Below, in pieces: positions 15,735 through 24,428 of a DNA stretch of 53,742 nt. Position numbers and translations under genes: made by a program. Each line of letters starts with the position of its first letter. The stretch's first letter is position 1. The notes under the pieces are model-generated. The model had not been told where the DNA came from. It did not search any database and worked only from the letters and a program-made list of their open reading frames with translations. Source of the stretch: Comamonadaceae bacterium (lineage in GTDB: Bacteria > Pseudomonadota > Gammaproteobacteria > Burkholderiales > Burkholderiaceae_C); assembly GCA_947452785.1 (NCBI GenBank), contig CANGDZ010000015.1, positions 1 to 53,742 on the forward strand. Reading direction: 5' to 3'.

Positions 15735-17732
15735 TTGCGGATAATCGAGCCTTCGCCATTGTCCCGCCCCCTTCACACCGTGCCCCCAATTTCCCCCACG
15801 CAGCCGTCATCGGCTGCCCGTCCGTTCAAAGTGTTGAGTCTCATCCCACCGATGACGCAGCTCAACACGCCCTACCCGTCCACAGCCTACCTGACGGGTT
15901 TTTTGCGTTCGCGTGGCATCAACGCGGTGCAAGAAGACTTGGCCTTGGCCTTGGTGCTGGCCTTGCTGAACCGCGAGGGCTTGCACGCCCTGCGAGACGC
16001 GGTGTTGGCCTTGGCGGAGGCCGATCGCACGGGCCCGGTGAACTTTTTTCTGGATCACTTTGCCGCTTACGCCCAAAGCATTGACCCGGTGATTGCCTTT
16101 TTACAAGGACGCGACAGCACCCTGAGCCACCGCATCGCGGGGCGCGGTTTTCTGCCCGAAGGCGCGCGCTTTGCGGCGCTCGACGCCTATGCAGACGACG
16201 GCACAGGCGACCCCTTGGGCTGGGCTTTTGGCGCCCTGGGTCAGCAAGACCGCGCCCGGCATTTGGCCACCTTGTACCTGAACGACTTGGCCGATGTGCT
16301 GCGCGATGGCGTGGACGAGGGCTTTGAGTTTGTGCGCTACGCCGAACGCCTGGCCGCCAGCCAACCCAGCTTTGACGCGCTGGCCGAGGCCCTGGCGCAG
16401 CCGCCGCACTTCATCGACGCCACGCTTGAGCGCTTGGCGCTGCAAGCGATGGACCAACACCAACCCACGCTGGTCTTGCTGTCGGTGCCCTTTCCCGGCT
16501 CGGTTTATTCGGCCTTTCGCATCGCGCAGTGCATCAAGCGCGCGCACCCGCACATCCGCATCGCTTTGGGCGGGGGCTTTGTCAACACCGAGCTGCGTGA
16601 GTTAAAAGACCCACGCGTGTTTGACCATGTGGACTTCATCACGCTCGACGGAGGTGAACGCCCCTTGCTCAATTTGATTGAGCACCTGCAAGGCCAGCGC
16701 AGCGCGCAGCGCCTGGTGCGCACCTTCGTCAAAAACGAAGCCGGCCAGGTGCAGTACATCAACCTGCAAGAGCCCGAGATCGCATTTGAAGACGTGGGCA
16801 CGCCCACCTGGGACGGCCTGCCGCTGCACGACTACCTGTCGCTGCTCGACATGCTCAACCCCATGAACCGTCTGTGGAGCGACGGGCGCTGGAACAAGCT
16901 CACCGTGGCGCACGGTTGCTACTGGAAGAAGTGCAGCTTTTGCGATGTGAGCCTGGACTACATCAGCCGCTATGAGACTGCAAGCGCCAGCACACTGGTC
17001 GACCGCATTGAGCAGATCGTGGCGGAGACCGGACAGACCGGTTTTCACTTTGTCGACGAAGCCGCACCGCCCAAAGCCCTCAAAGCCCTGGCCGAAGAAC
17101 TGCTGCGCCGAGGCGTGCAAATTTCCTGGTGGGGCAATATCCGGTTCGAGAAAACCTTCACCCCCGAGCTGTGCGAGTTGTTGGCACAAAGCGGCTGCAT
17201 CGCCATGTCGGGCGGGCTCGAAGTGGCGTCAGACCGCTTGCTGCAGCTGATGAAAAAAGGCGTCTCGGTCGAACAGGTGGCACAGGTCACCAAAGGCTTT
17301 GCCGACGCGGGCGTGCTGGTCCATGCCTACCTGATGTACGGCTTTCCCACACAAACCGTGCAAGACACGGTGGACGCGCTGGAGTACGTGCGCCAGCTGT
17401 TTGAAAACGGCTGCATCCACAGCGGCTTTTTCCACCGCTTTGTCTGCACCGTGCATTCGCCCGTGGGCCTGAACCCGGCCGACTATGGCGTTACCCTGGT
17501 GCCCTTGCCCGAGGGCGACTTTGCTAAAAATGATGTGGCCTTCATCGACCCCACGCCATTGGGCAAAGGCATTGACCATGATCTTTTGGGCCTGGGCCTG
17601 AAAAAAGCCATCTACAACTTCATGCACGGCGTGGGTGTGGAAAACGATGTGCGCAGCTGGTTTGAACTGCCCAAAGGTCAATGCCCCAAAACCACGGTTC
17701 AACGCAATCGGATTCAACGCGCCCTGCCTTGA
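15735..17732 (+). CDS. B12-binding domain radical SAM protein
   Basis: About 665 residues from a TTG at 15735; GTG 15780 is another start and gives 650. The conserved part begins at FKVLSLIPPMTQLNTPYPST. The N-terminal half has a cobalamin-binding-like Rossmann region (PTLVLLSVPFPGSVYSAFRI, then RIALGGGFVNTELRELKDPR and FDHVDFITLDGGERPLLNLI). The radical SAM cluster motif is HGCYWKKCSFCD, with Cys 395, 400 and 403, a CX4CX2C spacing. FHFVDEAAPPKALKALAEEL and SWWGNIRFEKTFTPELCELL follow. Enzymes of this architecture perform methylation, ring contraction or cyclisation on diverse substrates. No pathway neighbours reveal the substrate. It converges with the SDR gene. Confidence 0.85.
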   Translation: MRIIEPSPLSRPLHTVPPISPTQPSSAARPFKVLSLIPPMTQLNTPYPSTAYLTGFLRSRGINAVQEDLALALVLALLNREGLHALRDAVLALAEADRTGPVNFFLDHFAAYAQSIDPVIAFLQGRDSTLSHRIAGRGFLPEGARFAALDAYADDGTGDPLGWAFGALGQQDRARHLATLYLNDLADVLRDGVDEGFEFVRYAERLAASQPSFDALAEALAQPPHFIDATLERLALQAMDQHQPTLVLLSVPFPGSVYSAFRIAQCIKRAHPHIRIALGGGFVNTELRELKDPRVFDHVDFITLDGGERPLLNLIEHLQGQRSAQRLVRTFVKNEAGQVQYINLQEPEIAFEDVGTPTWDGLPLHDYLSLLDMLNPMNRLWSDGRWNKLTVAHGCYWKKCSFCDVSLDYISRYETASASTLVDRIEQIVAETGQTGFHFVDEAAPPKALKALAEELLRRGVQISWWGNIRFEKTFTPELCELLAQSGCIAMSGGLEVASDRLLQLMKKGVSVEQVAQVTKGFADAGVLVHAYLMYGFPTQTVQDTVDALEYVRQLFENGCIHSGFFHRFVCTVHSPVGLNPADYGVTLVPLPEGDFAKNDVAFIDPTPLGKGIDHDLLGLGLKKAIYNFMHGVGVENDVRSWFELPKGQCPKTTVQRNRIQRALP

Positions 17733-17763
17733 AACCCGTCAACGGGTCGGATGAATGCCCTAA

Positions 17764-18459
17764 TCACCAGGGAATGGACTGCCCCAGGTGATCTACAAAC
17801 TGCGCCCGCCCCGTGGGCTGCAAGACATCCAGCACCGCCAGCAAGCGCTGCGCCGACTCATCGGGGTCCAAGGCGGCGTCACCCACAAAGGGCTGGCTCA
17901 AGGCTGAGCGTACGGTGCCCGGTTGCAGGGCCGCCACCACCGCCAGCGGTCTGCGCCGAACCATTTCAATCGCCGCCGTTTGCAGCAGCATATTCAGCGC
18001 GGCCTTAGCTGCGCGGTAGCTGTACCAACCGCCCTTGCGGTTGTCTTCGATGCTGCCCACACGGGCTGAAAGCTTGGCCCAGACCACACGCTGGCCTGTG
18101 GCGAGTAAAGGTGTGAAATATTTCAGCACCAGCGCTGGGCCCACGGCGTTCAGCTGCAACAGGTCCAGCAGTTGCGCGCCGTCCAATTCGTCCAAGCGTT
18201 TTTCAGGGCCACGCGCATTCAATGTCAAAGCGCCCGTGGCGTCTACAACTAAGTGAAACGGCCCTTGCGCGCTGAGCGACTGCGCACAGGCTTCGATGCT
18301 GTCTTCACGCAGCAAGTCCAAACCGGGTGCACTTTGGCGTGACACCGCCACCACTTGGCTGCAGCGCGAATCGCTTTGCAATTGCTGCACAAACGCCGAA
18401 CCCAAGGCGCCCGAGGCGCCGATCACCAAGGCGCGGTAGCCTTCAGGCAAATGGTTCAT
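17764..18459 (-). CDS. SDR-family NAD(P)-dependent oxidoreductase
   Basis: A 231-residue short-chain dehydrogenase. The cofactor motif is ALVIGASGALGSAFVQQL (glycine-rich loop near residues 13-20), LNAVGPALVLKYFTPLL is the usual Asn-containing helix, and the catalytic YxxxK is in WYSYRAAKAALNM. The Ser of the triad is probably in VVWAKLSARVGSI. The sequence most resembles the CsgA/YueD-like group often annotated as Rossmann-fold SDR of unknown substrate. Its ATG overlaps the stop codon of the DUF393 gene (ATGA at 18459-18456), so the two are translated as a coupled pair. Confidence 0.88.
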   Translation of the reverse strand: MNHLPEGYRALVIGASGALGSAFVQQLQSDSRCSQVVAVSRQSAPGLDLLREDSIEACAQSLSAQGPFHLVVDATGALTLNARGPEKRLDELDGAQLLDLLQLNAVGPALVLKYFTPLLATGQRVVWAKLSARVGSIEDNRKGGWYSYRAAKAALNMLLQTAAIEMVRRRPLAVVAALQPGTVRSALSQPFVGDAALDPDESAQRLLAVLDVLQPTGRAQFVDHLGQSIPW

Positions 18460-18854
18460 GGGGACTCATCAGCCGAGGGACTGAGGCGATGCGCCCAAGC
18501 CTGCAAACGCGGGCGCAGCGGCAAAAACAAACGGTACAAAGCTTCCAAGCCCCAAGACAGTGGCGGCCAGGCCGACACCCAGCCCAGCCAACGCCAGCCG
18601 GGCAAGGCCCGCCACAGTTGCGAGAACCCGGCAGCACCGCTGAACAAGCGGCCTTGCGCGTCGCGCACATGAAAACGGGCCGTGGCCTGCGCGCAGCTGA
18701 GCCCATCGCCCAAGTCACAGACCTGCGGGCCTAAGCTCACATCCACCCAAGCCAACTGGTGCGCTTGCGGGTTGCGCCGGTACAGCGCAATTTCGCGGCG
18801 GCACAAGGGGCAGCTGCCGTCAAAGTAAACCGACAACCGGGGCATTTCACTCAT
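18456..18854 (-). CDS. DUF393 / DCC-family thiol-disulfide oxidoreductase-like protein
   Basis: A 132-residue protein with the DCC signature VYFDGSCPLCRREIALYRR; the CPLC motif is Cys15-Cys18. The following HQLAWVDVSLGPQVCDLGD and ATARFHVRDAQGRLFSGAAG are family features, and the C-terminus has a hydrophobic stretch (LPGWRWLGWVSAWPPLSW). The family is predicted to be thioredoxin-like but no reaction is firmly known. It lies between a FrnE-like DsbA gene (40 bases upstream) and the SDR gene it overlaps, giving three redox-type genes in a row. Confidence 0.9.
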   Translation of the reverse strand: MSEMPRLSVYFDGSCPLCRREIALYRRNPQAHQLAWVDVSLGPQVCDLGDGLSCAQATARFHVRDAQGRLFSGAAGFSQLWRALPGWRWLGWVSAWPPLSWGLEALYRLFLPLRPRLQAWAHRLSPSADESP

Positions 18855-18894
18855 GGTGCGAGAGCACCGGGCTCACAAGAGGCGCAGGCGGGCA

Positions 18895-19554
18895 TCAAGC
18901 TTGGCCTGCGGCGATGCGGCGCAGGGCTTGCTCAAACACCTCGGTCGGCTGGCCACCTGAGATCAAATGCCGGTCGTTGATGATGACGGCGGGCACCGAG
19001 TTGATGCCGGCCTGCAAATAAAACTGTTCCCGCGCGCGCACGTCGGCGGCGTAGGTGTCGCTTTGCAAAATCGTTTGGGCTGCGGCCAAGTCCAGGCCCA
19101 CTTCGCTCACACAGGCAAGCAAGACGGCGTGGTCTTCAATACATTCGGCGCGGCCTTGGTAAGCGGCGAGCAGGGCTTTTTTCAAGGCGTGCTGTTGGCC
19201 GGTTGTGCCGGTCTCGTGCGCCCAGTGCAGCAATCGGTGCGCATCAAAGGTGTTGTACACGCGGCCTCGGCCGCCCGGCGCAAAAGCAAACCCAACCTCG
19301 GCACCCCGGTCGTGGATGTTTTGCCGCATCTGCACTTGCTGCTCAGGGGTGGAGCCGTATTTTTGGGTGATATGTTCCACCAGATCCTGGCCACCGGCCG
19401 GCATATGGGGGTTCAACTCAAAAGGCTGAAAGTGCAGATCGGCTTTGACTTCGCCCTGCAAGCGGCTTAACGCACCTTCCAACGCGCCCAAGCCCACGGC
19501 GCACCAAGGACAGGCAATGTCAGAAACGAAATCGATTTTCAGGGTGGTGGTCAT
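18895..19554 (-). CDS. DsbA-family oxidoreductase, FrnE-like
   Basis: A 219-residue cytoplasmic thioredoxin-fold protein with a CPWC motif at residues 15-18 (DFVSDIACPWCAVGLGALEG). LHFQPFELNPHMPAGGQDLV, KYGSTPEQQVQMRQN, NTFDAHRLLHWA and the cis-Pro region AGINSVPAVIINDRHLISGG are typical of FrnE/2-hydroxychromene-isomerase-like DsbA homologues. No signal peptide is present, unlike periplasmic DsbA. It starts the probable operon frnE-like, DUF393, SDR. The role is probably disulfide handling or isomerisation in the cytoplasm; the substrate is unknown. Confidence 0.9.
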   Translation of the reverse strand: MTTTLKIDFVSDIACPWCAVGLGALEGALSRLQGEVKADLHFQPFELNPHMPAGGQDLVEHITQKYGSTPEQQVQMRQNIHDRGAEVGFAFAPGGRGRVYNTFDAHRLLHWAHETGTTGQQHALKKALLAAYQGRAECIEDHAVLLACVSEVGLDLAAAQTILQSDTYAADVRAREQFYLQAGINSVPAVIINDRHLISGGQPTEVFEQALRRIAAGQA

Positions 19555-19647
19555 GGCAGGGGCTCTAAGAGAAGTGAAGAAGGGTATCTTGCCCGAAATT
19601 CAAATCCGCTTCGGGCGGCAGGGAGATTCCCCAGCCCGAGTCAGGAC

Positions 19648-20550
19648 TCACAGAGGCGAGATTGGAGCGATATTCAAGTCTTCACGCAGCACTTGGTGCA
19701 GCAGCGGATCAAAGGCCTGCGCTGCTTCGTACTGCACCCAATGCCCCGCGTTCGGCACTGTGTTCCAGCCGCGCCAATCGGGTGTGAGTTGCGCCATCAG
19801 CGCTTGGACTTCGTCCATGCGCCCAGCGTACAGCGCGTCATTTTCGCCAAAGATGGCGCTGACGGGGACTTGCAGGTGCGGCAAGGTGTCCGCCACGATG
19901 GGCGTACCCGACAGGCGCCTGCGGGGCATGCGGTCGCGCTCGACATTGGCACGGTGCAGGTCCATGGCCAAGGTGTCGAGCGACTCAGGGTGTTGAAGCA
20001 TCAGCGCCAGCAGGTTGTGGCGGTGAATCGCGTCACGTTGCGCAGCGTCCAACAGGTGCCGCCAACCTTTGAGCGGCACGCGCTCGGGCACCTTGATGCC
20101 CATGCCGGGAGCGCCTACCAACACCAACTGCTGTGCATCTTGAGGGTGGTCCTTGAGCCACAGCGCCGCCGTCATGCCGCCAAATGAAAAGCCGACCAAA
20201 CGCACCGGGCCTTGCGGCGCTAACAAGGGCAAGCCTTGATGCAGGTACTGGGGCAGATCGTGCGTGTCACTGCAACCCTCGGGCAGGTGAGAGTCGCCAA
20301 AGCCAGGCAAGTCGGGGACCAGCACGCGCCAACCGGCTTCGCGCATCGGAACAATGTTGTGCAGCCAATGCGTCCAACTGCCGCTGCCGCCGTGCAAAAG
20401 CACCACCGCCGGGTGGCTCAGATCGCCCCAGTCGTGCCACACCAGGGGCCCATCACCACAAGGCGTATGCCAACGACGCCCATCGGCCAGGGCCTGGCTC
20501 AGTGTTGGTGGCAAAAATTCAGGGCAGACAATGGGCGAAAAACTGGACAT
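19648..20550 (-). CDS. Alpha/beta hydrolase
   Basis: A 300-residue alpha/beta-hydrolase. The oxyanion-hole strand is AVVLLHGGSGSWTHWLHNIV, the nucleophile elbow is LVGFSFGGMTAALWL (Gly-Phe-Ser-Phe-Gly), and the catalytic His lies in VPNAGHWVQYEAAQAF. The Asp is probably in SAIFGENDALYAGRMDEV. A lid segment lies between about residues 150 and 215. It is third in a minus-strand run aroC, MFS, hydrolase, separated from the MFS gene by 12 bases. The substrate is unknown; co-transcription with an MFS permease hints at uptake and hydrolysis of an ester, which is inference. Confidence 0.88.
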   Translation of the reverse strand: MSSFSPIVCPEFLPPTLSQALADGRRWHTPCGDGPLVWHDWGDLSHPAVVLLHGGSGSWTHWLHNIVPMREAGWRVLVPDLPGFGDSHLPEGCSDTHDLPQYLHQGLPLLAPQGPVRLVGFSFGGMTAALWLKDHPQDAQQLVLVGAPGMGIKVPERVPLKGWRHLLDAAQRDAIHRHNLLALMLQHPESLDTLAMDLHRANVERDRMPRRRLSGTPIVADTLPHLQVPVSAIFGENDALYAGRMDEVQALMAQLTPDWRGWNTVPNAGHWVQYEAAQAFDPLLHQVLREDLNIAPISPL

Positions 20551-20562
20551 GGAGATTCAAGT

Positions 20563-21780
20563 TCAGGGTGAAACGGGCGCAGCGGGTGACGCTGGCGGAT
20601 GTGCCGGATGGTGGTGCCGCCACACTTTGTAGGCCGCCGCTGTGGCGATGGCACTGGTGACCATACTGGCCCAGTAAACGCTGGCCAGGCCAAAGCGGTC
20701 GCTGAGCATGCCGCCCAACAAGCCGCCAAGCACGCCCGGGAACCCATAGGCCACCACCGTATACAAGGCCTGACCGCGCCCCCGTAAGCGACCTGGAAAG
20801 TGGTGCGACAGCAAGGCAATACACACCGTGTGGTGCGCGGCAAAGGTCAAGGCATGCAGCGCTTGGGCCAGCAACAACACCCACAACAAGTGCGCCCACT
20901 GCGCCGTCAAGCCCATGCGCAGCAACATGACCGCCGAACACACCACCAACCAAGCGGTCAACGGCAGCTTGGGCATCCATTTGGACTGGGTGTAGAACCA
21001 GCCAATCTCCACGACCACGGACATCGCCCACAAAATACCAATCAGGATTTTGCTGTAACCCAGGGAGTCCAAAAACAAGGAGAAGAAAACGTAAATGCCG
21101 ATGTGCGAAAGCACATGAAAAAACGCAGCCACAAAAAACCATTGCACCTGGCGCTGTCGCAGCACGGGAGCGACTTGCACTTTGACATGCACTGCAGGCA
21201 CGGCCTCTTTCAGGTCAGGCAGCAACCACACACTGACGGTGACGGCGAACAGGCTGAGCACCGTCCAGGCCGGAAAGTGCTTCATGCCAAAGCCTTCAAA
21301 CCAGGCTCCGGCCACAAACACCGTGACCAAAAACCCCAGCGAACCAAACAAGCGCACACGGCCATAACGTTTGGCGTCAAAGGCGCCGCCCTGGCTCACC
21401 AAGTGCGCCATGGCGGCCTCGCTCATCGGCATCATCGAGCTGGTGTGGGTGAACATGACCAACAGCACCACGCCCAGCCACACGGGGGTGAGGTCGAAAA
21501 ACAAAAAACAAGCGCACAAGGTGGCCGCCGTGGCGCCGTAGCGCAAGAGCTTGACGCGTTCACCCGTGTGGTCGCTCAGCCACCCCCAGCCATAGGGCGC
21601 GAACAAACGAGTGGCCGCCTGCACAGAGGTGAGTACGCTGATGGCCAACAGGCCAAAGCCGAGCTCTTTGAGCCACAACGGCAGGTAAGGGTTGAAAAAA
21701 CCGATGTGCGCGAAGTAACTGGCCGAAACCGCCGCAAACGGCAGCAACTGTTTGCGATTGGACGGGGTGCTCGCGGTCAT
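20563..21780 (-). CDS. Major facilitator superfamily transporter
   Basis: A 405-residue inner-membrane protein with 12 predicted helices, beginning [20 protein letters not shown] followed by [20 protein letters not shown]. The loop [20 protein letters not shown] matches the MFS loop 2-3 motif (G-x-x-x-D-x-x-G-x-R). The pattern resembles the MFS_1-like/HcaT (3-phenylpropionate permease) branch. [20 protein letters not shown] is a further conserved part. The start overlaps the aroC stop by four bases (ATGA), so the genes are probably translated together. The substrate is undetermined; a small organic acid is plausible from the family. Confidence 0.87.
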   Translation of the reverse strand: MTASTPSNRKQLLPFAAVSASYFAHIGFFNPYLPLWLKELGFGLLAISVLTSVQAATRLFAPYGWGWLSDHTGERVKLLRYGATAATLCACFLFFDLTPVWLGVVLLVMFTHTSSMMPMSEAAMAHLVSQGGAFDAKRYGRVRLFGSLGFLVTVFVAGAWFEGFGMKHFPAWTVLSLFAVTVSVWLLPDLKEAVPAVHVKVQVAPVLRQRQVQWFFVAAFFHVLSHIGIYVFFSLFLDSLGYSKILIGILWAMSVVVEIGWFYTQSKWMPKLPLTAWLVVCSAVMLLRMGLTAQWAHLLWVLLLAQALHALTFAAHHTVCIALLSHHFPGRLRGRGQALYTVVAYGFPGVLGGLLGGMLSDRFGLASVYWASMVTSAIATAAAYKVWRHHHPAHPPASPAAPVSP

Positions 21781-22874
21781 TCCCGCCCTGCGGGAATCGC
21801 CGGATGGGCGTGCTGCACGTCACCGCATTGGGCTCGGTGCTGCAAAGCGTGGTCGATCAACACCAGCGCCAACATGGCCTCGGCGATCGGTGTGGCGCGA
21901 ATGCCCACGCACGGGTCGTGACGCCCCTTGGTGATGACTTCTGCGGCCTGACCTTCGGTGTCCAGGGTCTGGCGCGGAATCAAGATCGAGCTGGTCGGCT
22001 TGACGGCGATCGATACTTCGATGTTTTGCCCGGTGCTGATGCCGCCCAAAACGCCGCCTGCGTTATTGCCTTCAAAGCCTTGCACAGTGAGCGAGTCACC
22101 GGCGGTGCTGCCCTTTTGCGTGACGCAGCCAAAGCCCGCGCCAATTTCCACGCCCTTGACGGCGTTGATGCCCATCATGGCGTAAGCGATATCGGCGTCC
22201 AGCTTGTCAAACAGCGGCTGGCCCCAGCCCACCGGCACGCCCTGCGCCACCACGCGCAGGCGCGCGCCGCAAGAATCGCCCGACTTGCGCAGCGCGTTCA
22301 TATAGTCTTCCAGCGCACGCACATCGGCCACGGGGGCAAAAAACGGATTGTTGGGCACATGGTCCCACGACTCAAAGCCAATCGGCACGTCGCCAATTTG
22401 CGTCATGCAACCGTGCAAAGTAGTGCCGTGGTGCTCTTTGAGCCACTTCTTGGCCACCGCGCCGGCGGCCACCATGGGGGCCGTGAGGCGGGCCGACGAG
22501 CGGCCGCCGCCGCGCGGATCGCGCACGCCGTATTTGCGCCAGTAGGTGTAGTCAGCGTGACCTGGGCGGAAGGTCTGCAAAATATTGCCGTAGTCCTTGC
22601 TGCGTTGGTCGGTGTTTTGGATCAGCAGGCAGATCGGCGTGCCGGTGGTCAGGCCCTCGAACACGCCCGAGATGATTTGCACCGCATCGGGCTCATTGCG
22701 CTGGGTCACGAACTTGGACGTACCAGGGCGGCGACGGTCCAGGTCGGGCTGGATGTCGGCCTCTGACAAACGCATGCCCGGCGGACAGCCGTCAATCACG
22801 CAGCCAATGGCTGGGCCGTGGGATTCACCAAAGTTGGTGACCGAAAAAAGGGTGCCAAGGGTATTGCCGCTCAT
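21777..22874 (-). CDS. aroC: Chorismate synthase
   Basis: FMNH2-dependent enzyme converting EPSP to chorismate, last step of the common aromatic amino acid pathway. The 365-residue protein starts [20 protein letters not shown] and carries the family signatures [65 protein letters not shown], and [20 protein letters not shown]. Length is normal. It opens the minus-strand operon with the MFS and hydrolase genes; no other aro gene is near, as is common for aroC. Confidence 0.97.
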   Translation of the reverse strand: MSGNTLGTLFSVTNFGESHGPAIGCVIDGCPPGMRLSEADIQPDLDRRRPGTSKFVTQRNEPDAVQIISGVFEGLTTGTPICLLIQNTDQRSKDYGNILQTFRPGHADYTYWRKYGVRDPRGGGRSSARLTAPMVAAGAVAKKWLKEHHGTTLHGCMTQIGDVPIGFESWDHVPNNPFFAPVADVRALEDYMNALRKSGDSCGARLRVVAQGVPVGWGQPLFDKLDADIAYAMMGINAVKGVEIGAGFGCVTQKGSTAGDSLTVQGFEGNNAGGVLGGISTGQNIEVSIAVKPTSSILIPRQTLDTEGQAAEVITKGRHDPCVGIRATPIAEAMLALVLIDHALQHRAQCGDVQHAHPAIPAGRE

Positions 22875-23011
22875 AGGGGGGGATTATCCCAGACTCGCCA
22901 AGCTGGGCCTGTCGCCAGCGGCTGCACCGTTCTGGGGGCCACCAACTGGAACAGTTTGTGCTAATGCATCAACACAGCATCTGTGCCATGCTGAACCTCA
23001 AGGAGTGCCCC

Positions 23012-23437
23012 ATGCTTGACCGCACCACCACCACCGACTTCTCTCATGTCAAACCCAGCGACACCGCATTTGAGCTAGGCGGCCTGCGCGATTTCTTTTT
23101 GTACCGCGACCTGGGTGTGGCGCAAGCCACGCACGGCAAAGTGATTGCCCATTTGGTGAAAGCCAATTTGGCCCCAGAAAAGGGCACGGGCTGGCACCGC
23201 CATGAGGCAGACTTTCAAATCGTGATCATGACCCAGGGCTGGGCCAAGTTCATGTACGAAGACCAAGTCACCTTGGTGCAAGCCGGCGACGTGGTGCACC
23301 AACGCCCTGGCATTCGCCACTTTTTGTTCGACTACTCGCCCGACATGGAATATCTGGAGATCGTCTCACCGGCCGACTTCAAGACCGTGTCGGTGGACCC
23401 AGTGTGTGACATTCCAGACCCCACGCCCTGGAACTGA
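23012..23437 (+). CDS. Cupin-domain protein
   Basis: A 141-residue single-domain cupin. Motif 1 is GTGWHRHEADFQIVIMTQGW, motif 2 includes LVQAGDVVHQRPGIRHFLFD; the His residues and Glu fit a metal site. ATG 23012 was chosen because AGGAG (23001-23005) lies six bases upstream; in-frame upstream starts lack this. The C-terminal DMEYLEIVSPADFKTVSVDP is family-typical. Such small cupins are often sugar-binding regulators, isomerases or dioxygenases, so the function is open. It is monocistronic, with a bidirectional terminator before the convergent GST gene. Confidence 0.85.
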   Translation: MLDRTTTTDFSHVKPSDTAFELGGLRDFFLYRDLGVAQATHGKVIAHLVKANLAPEKGTGWHRHEADFQIVIMTQGWAKFMYEDQVTLVQAGDVVHQRPGIRHFLFDYSPDMEYLEIVSPADFKTVSVDPVCDIPDPTPWN

Positions 23438-23489
23438 ATTTTAAAACTACGCTGCGCGTGAACGAGTAGCCAGCGAGGTCACCCAACTC

Positions 23490-23520
23490 AAAGCCAGCCC
23501 TGTATCACGGGGCTGGCTTT
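23490..23520. terminator. Bidirectional terminator between cupin and GST genes
   Basis: Stem AAAGCCAGCCC (23490-23500) pairs with GGGCTGGCTTT (23510-23520) around a 9-base loop; A-run on one side and T-run on the other serve both convergent transcripts. Confidence 0.85.
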
Positions 23521-23555
23521 GTCCATGGAACTTTCAATGCGGGGGCAGCGTGTGA

Positions 23556-24212
23556 TCAGAACTCGGCTTCGAGCATGTCGATTTCGTCAGGCTCCAAAGC
23601 CGCACCGGCCACCCACTCTTGCATCGAAGGCAAGGCCATCATGGTGCTCACATACGCTGTGCATGCATCGTCCAGCGCCACGTCGTAGGTCATAAAGCGC
23701 GTCACCACCGGGGCGTACATCGCGTCCGCCATGCAGGGTTGCTTGCCAAACAGGTAGGGGCCGCCGTAGGTGTCCAGGCATTCGCGCCAGATGTCGGTGA
23801 TGCGGTCAATATCCGACTGAGCACGCGACCAGATTTTGAACTTGGGGAAATGCGCCTTAATGTTCATCGGCAGCGAGGAACGCAGCGCGCCAAAGCCCGA
23901 ATGCATCTCCCCGCAAATGGCGCGGCAATGCGCGCGCGCGGCCAGGTCAGCCGGCAAGAGGCCGGCCTTGGGTTTGATCTCATTGAGGTATTCGCCGATC
24001 GCGAGTGTGTCCCAGACATGGATGCCTTGGTGCGCCAGCGCAGGCACGCGCATGGACGAGGACAGCAACATGATTTCGGCGCGCATGGCCGGATCGTCGG
24101 GCGAGACGATATGTTCTTTGAACGGCAACTTGACCCACTTGGCCATCAACCAGCCGCGCAAGGCCCAGGCACCGTAATTGCGGCTGCTCAAAGTCAAAAC
24201 TGTGGTGCTCAT
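23556..24212 (-). CDS. Glutathione S-transferase family protein
   Basis: A 218-residue GST. The N-terminal thioredoxin-like domain reads MSTTVLTLSSRNYGAWALRG, with SSMRVPALAHQGIHVWDTLA containing the cis-Pro and the glutathione-gamma-Glu site (here Trp-Asp-Thr in place of Glu-Ser). The helical C-terminal domain includes GPYLFGKQPCMADAMYAPVV, the N-capping/hydrophobic staple of GSTs. ATG 24212 has GGAGA upstream. The closest group is the YfcF/MaiA-like class; the substrate is unknown. It converges with the cupin gene. Confidence 0.88.
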   Translation of the reverse strand: MSTTVLTLSSRNYGAWALRGWLMAKWVKLPFKEHIVSPDDPAMRAEIMLLSSSMRVPALAHQGIHVWDTLAIGEYLNEIKPKAGLLPADLAARAHCRAICGEMHSGFGALRSSLPMNIKAHFPKFKIWSRAQSDIDRITDIWRECLDTYGGPYLFGKQPCMADAMYAPVVTRFMTYDVALDDACTAYVSTMMALPSMQEWVAGAALEPDEIDMLEAEF

Positions 24213-24428
24213 GGCAAGTCTCCGGTAGTGGGTATGCACCAGGCTGATTGCAAGCCCTGTGCCAGACCTGAGGCTGCGCATGAGCGCCTGCAACGCTCTT
24301 CACGCCCCTTTGTTGCGCATCGCAGCACCTGCGCGGTGCGCGGCGTGCACAGCGCCATGAATTTTCACGACTTCTTGCTGGCCCGCAAATTGCCTAAGCC
24401 CTAGGACACCGAACCATCAGGAATCAAC

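Noticed and set aside
17733..17763. Possible terminator hairpin between the radical SAM and SDR genes
   Set aside because: The stem is only about five or six base pairs with a tiny loop and no T-run.
20800..21921. Plus-strand frame of 373 codons opposite the MFS gene
   Set aside because: Low-complexity His/Gln-rich shadow of the MFS gene.
24213..24428. Possible 15-codon ORF at 24357-24404 in the gap before phaZ
   Set aside because: No ribosome site, too short, no recognised features; nothing else seen in the gap.
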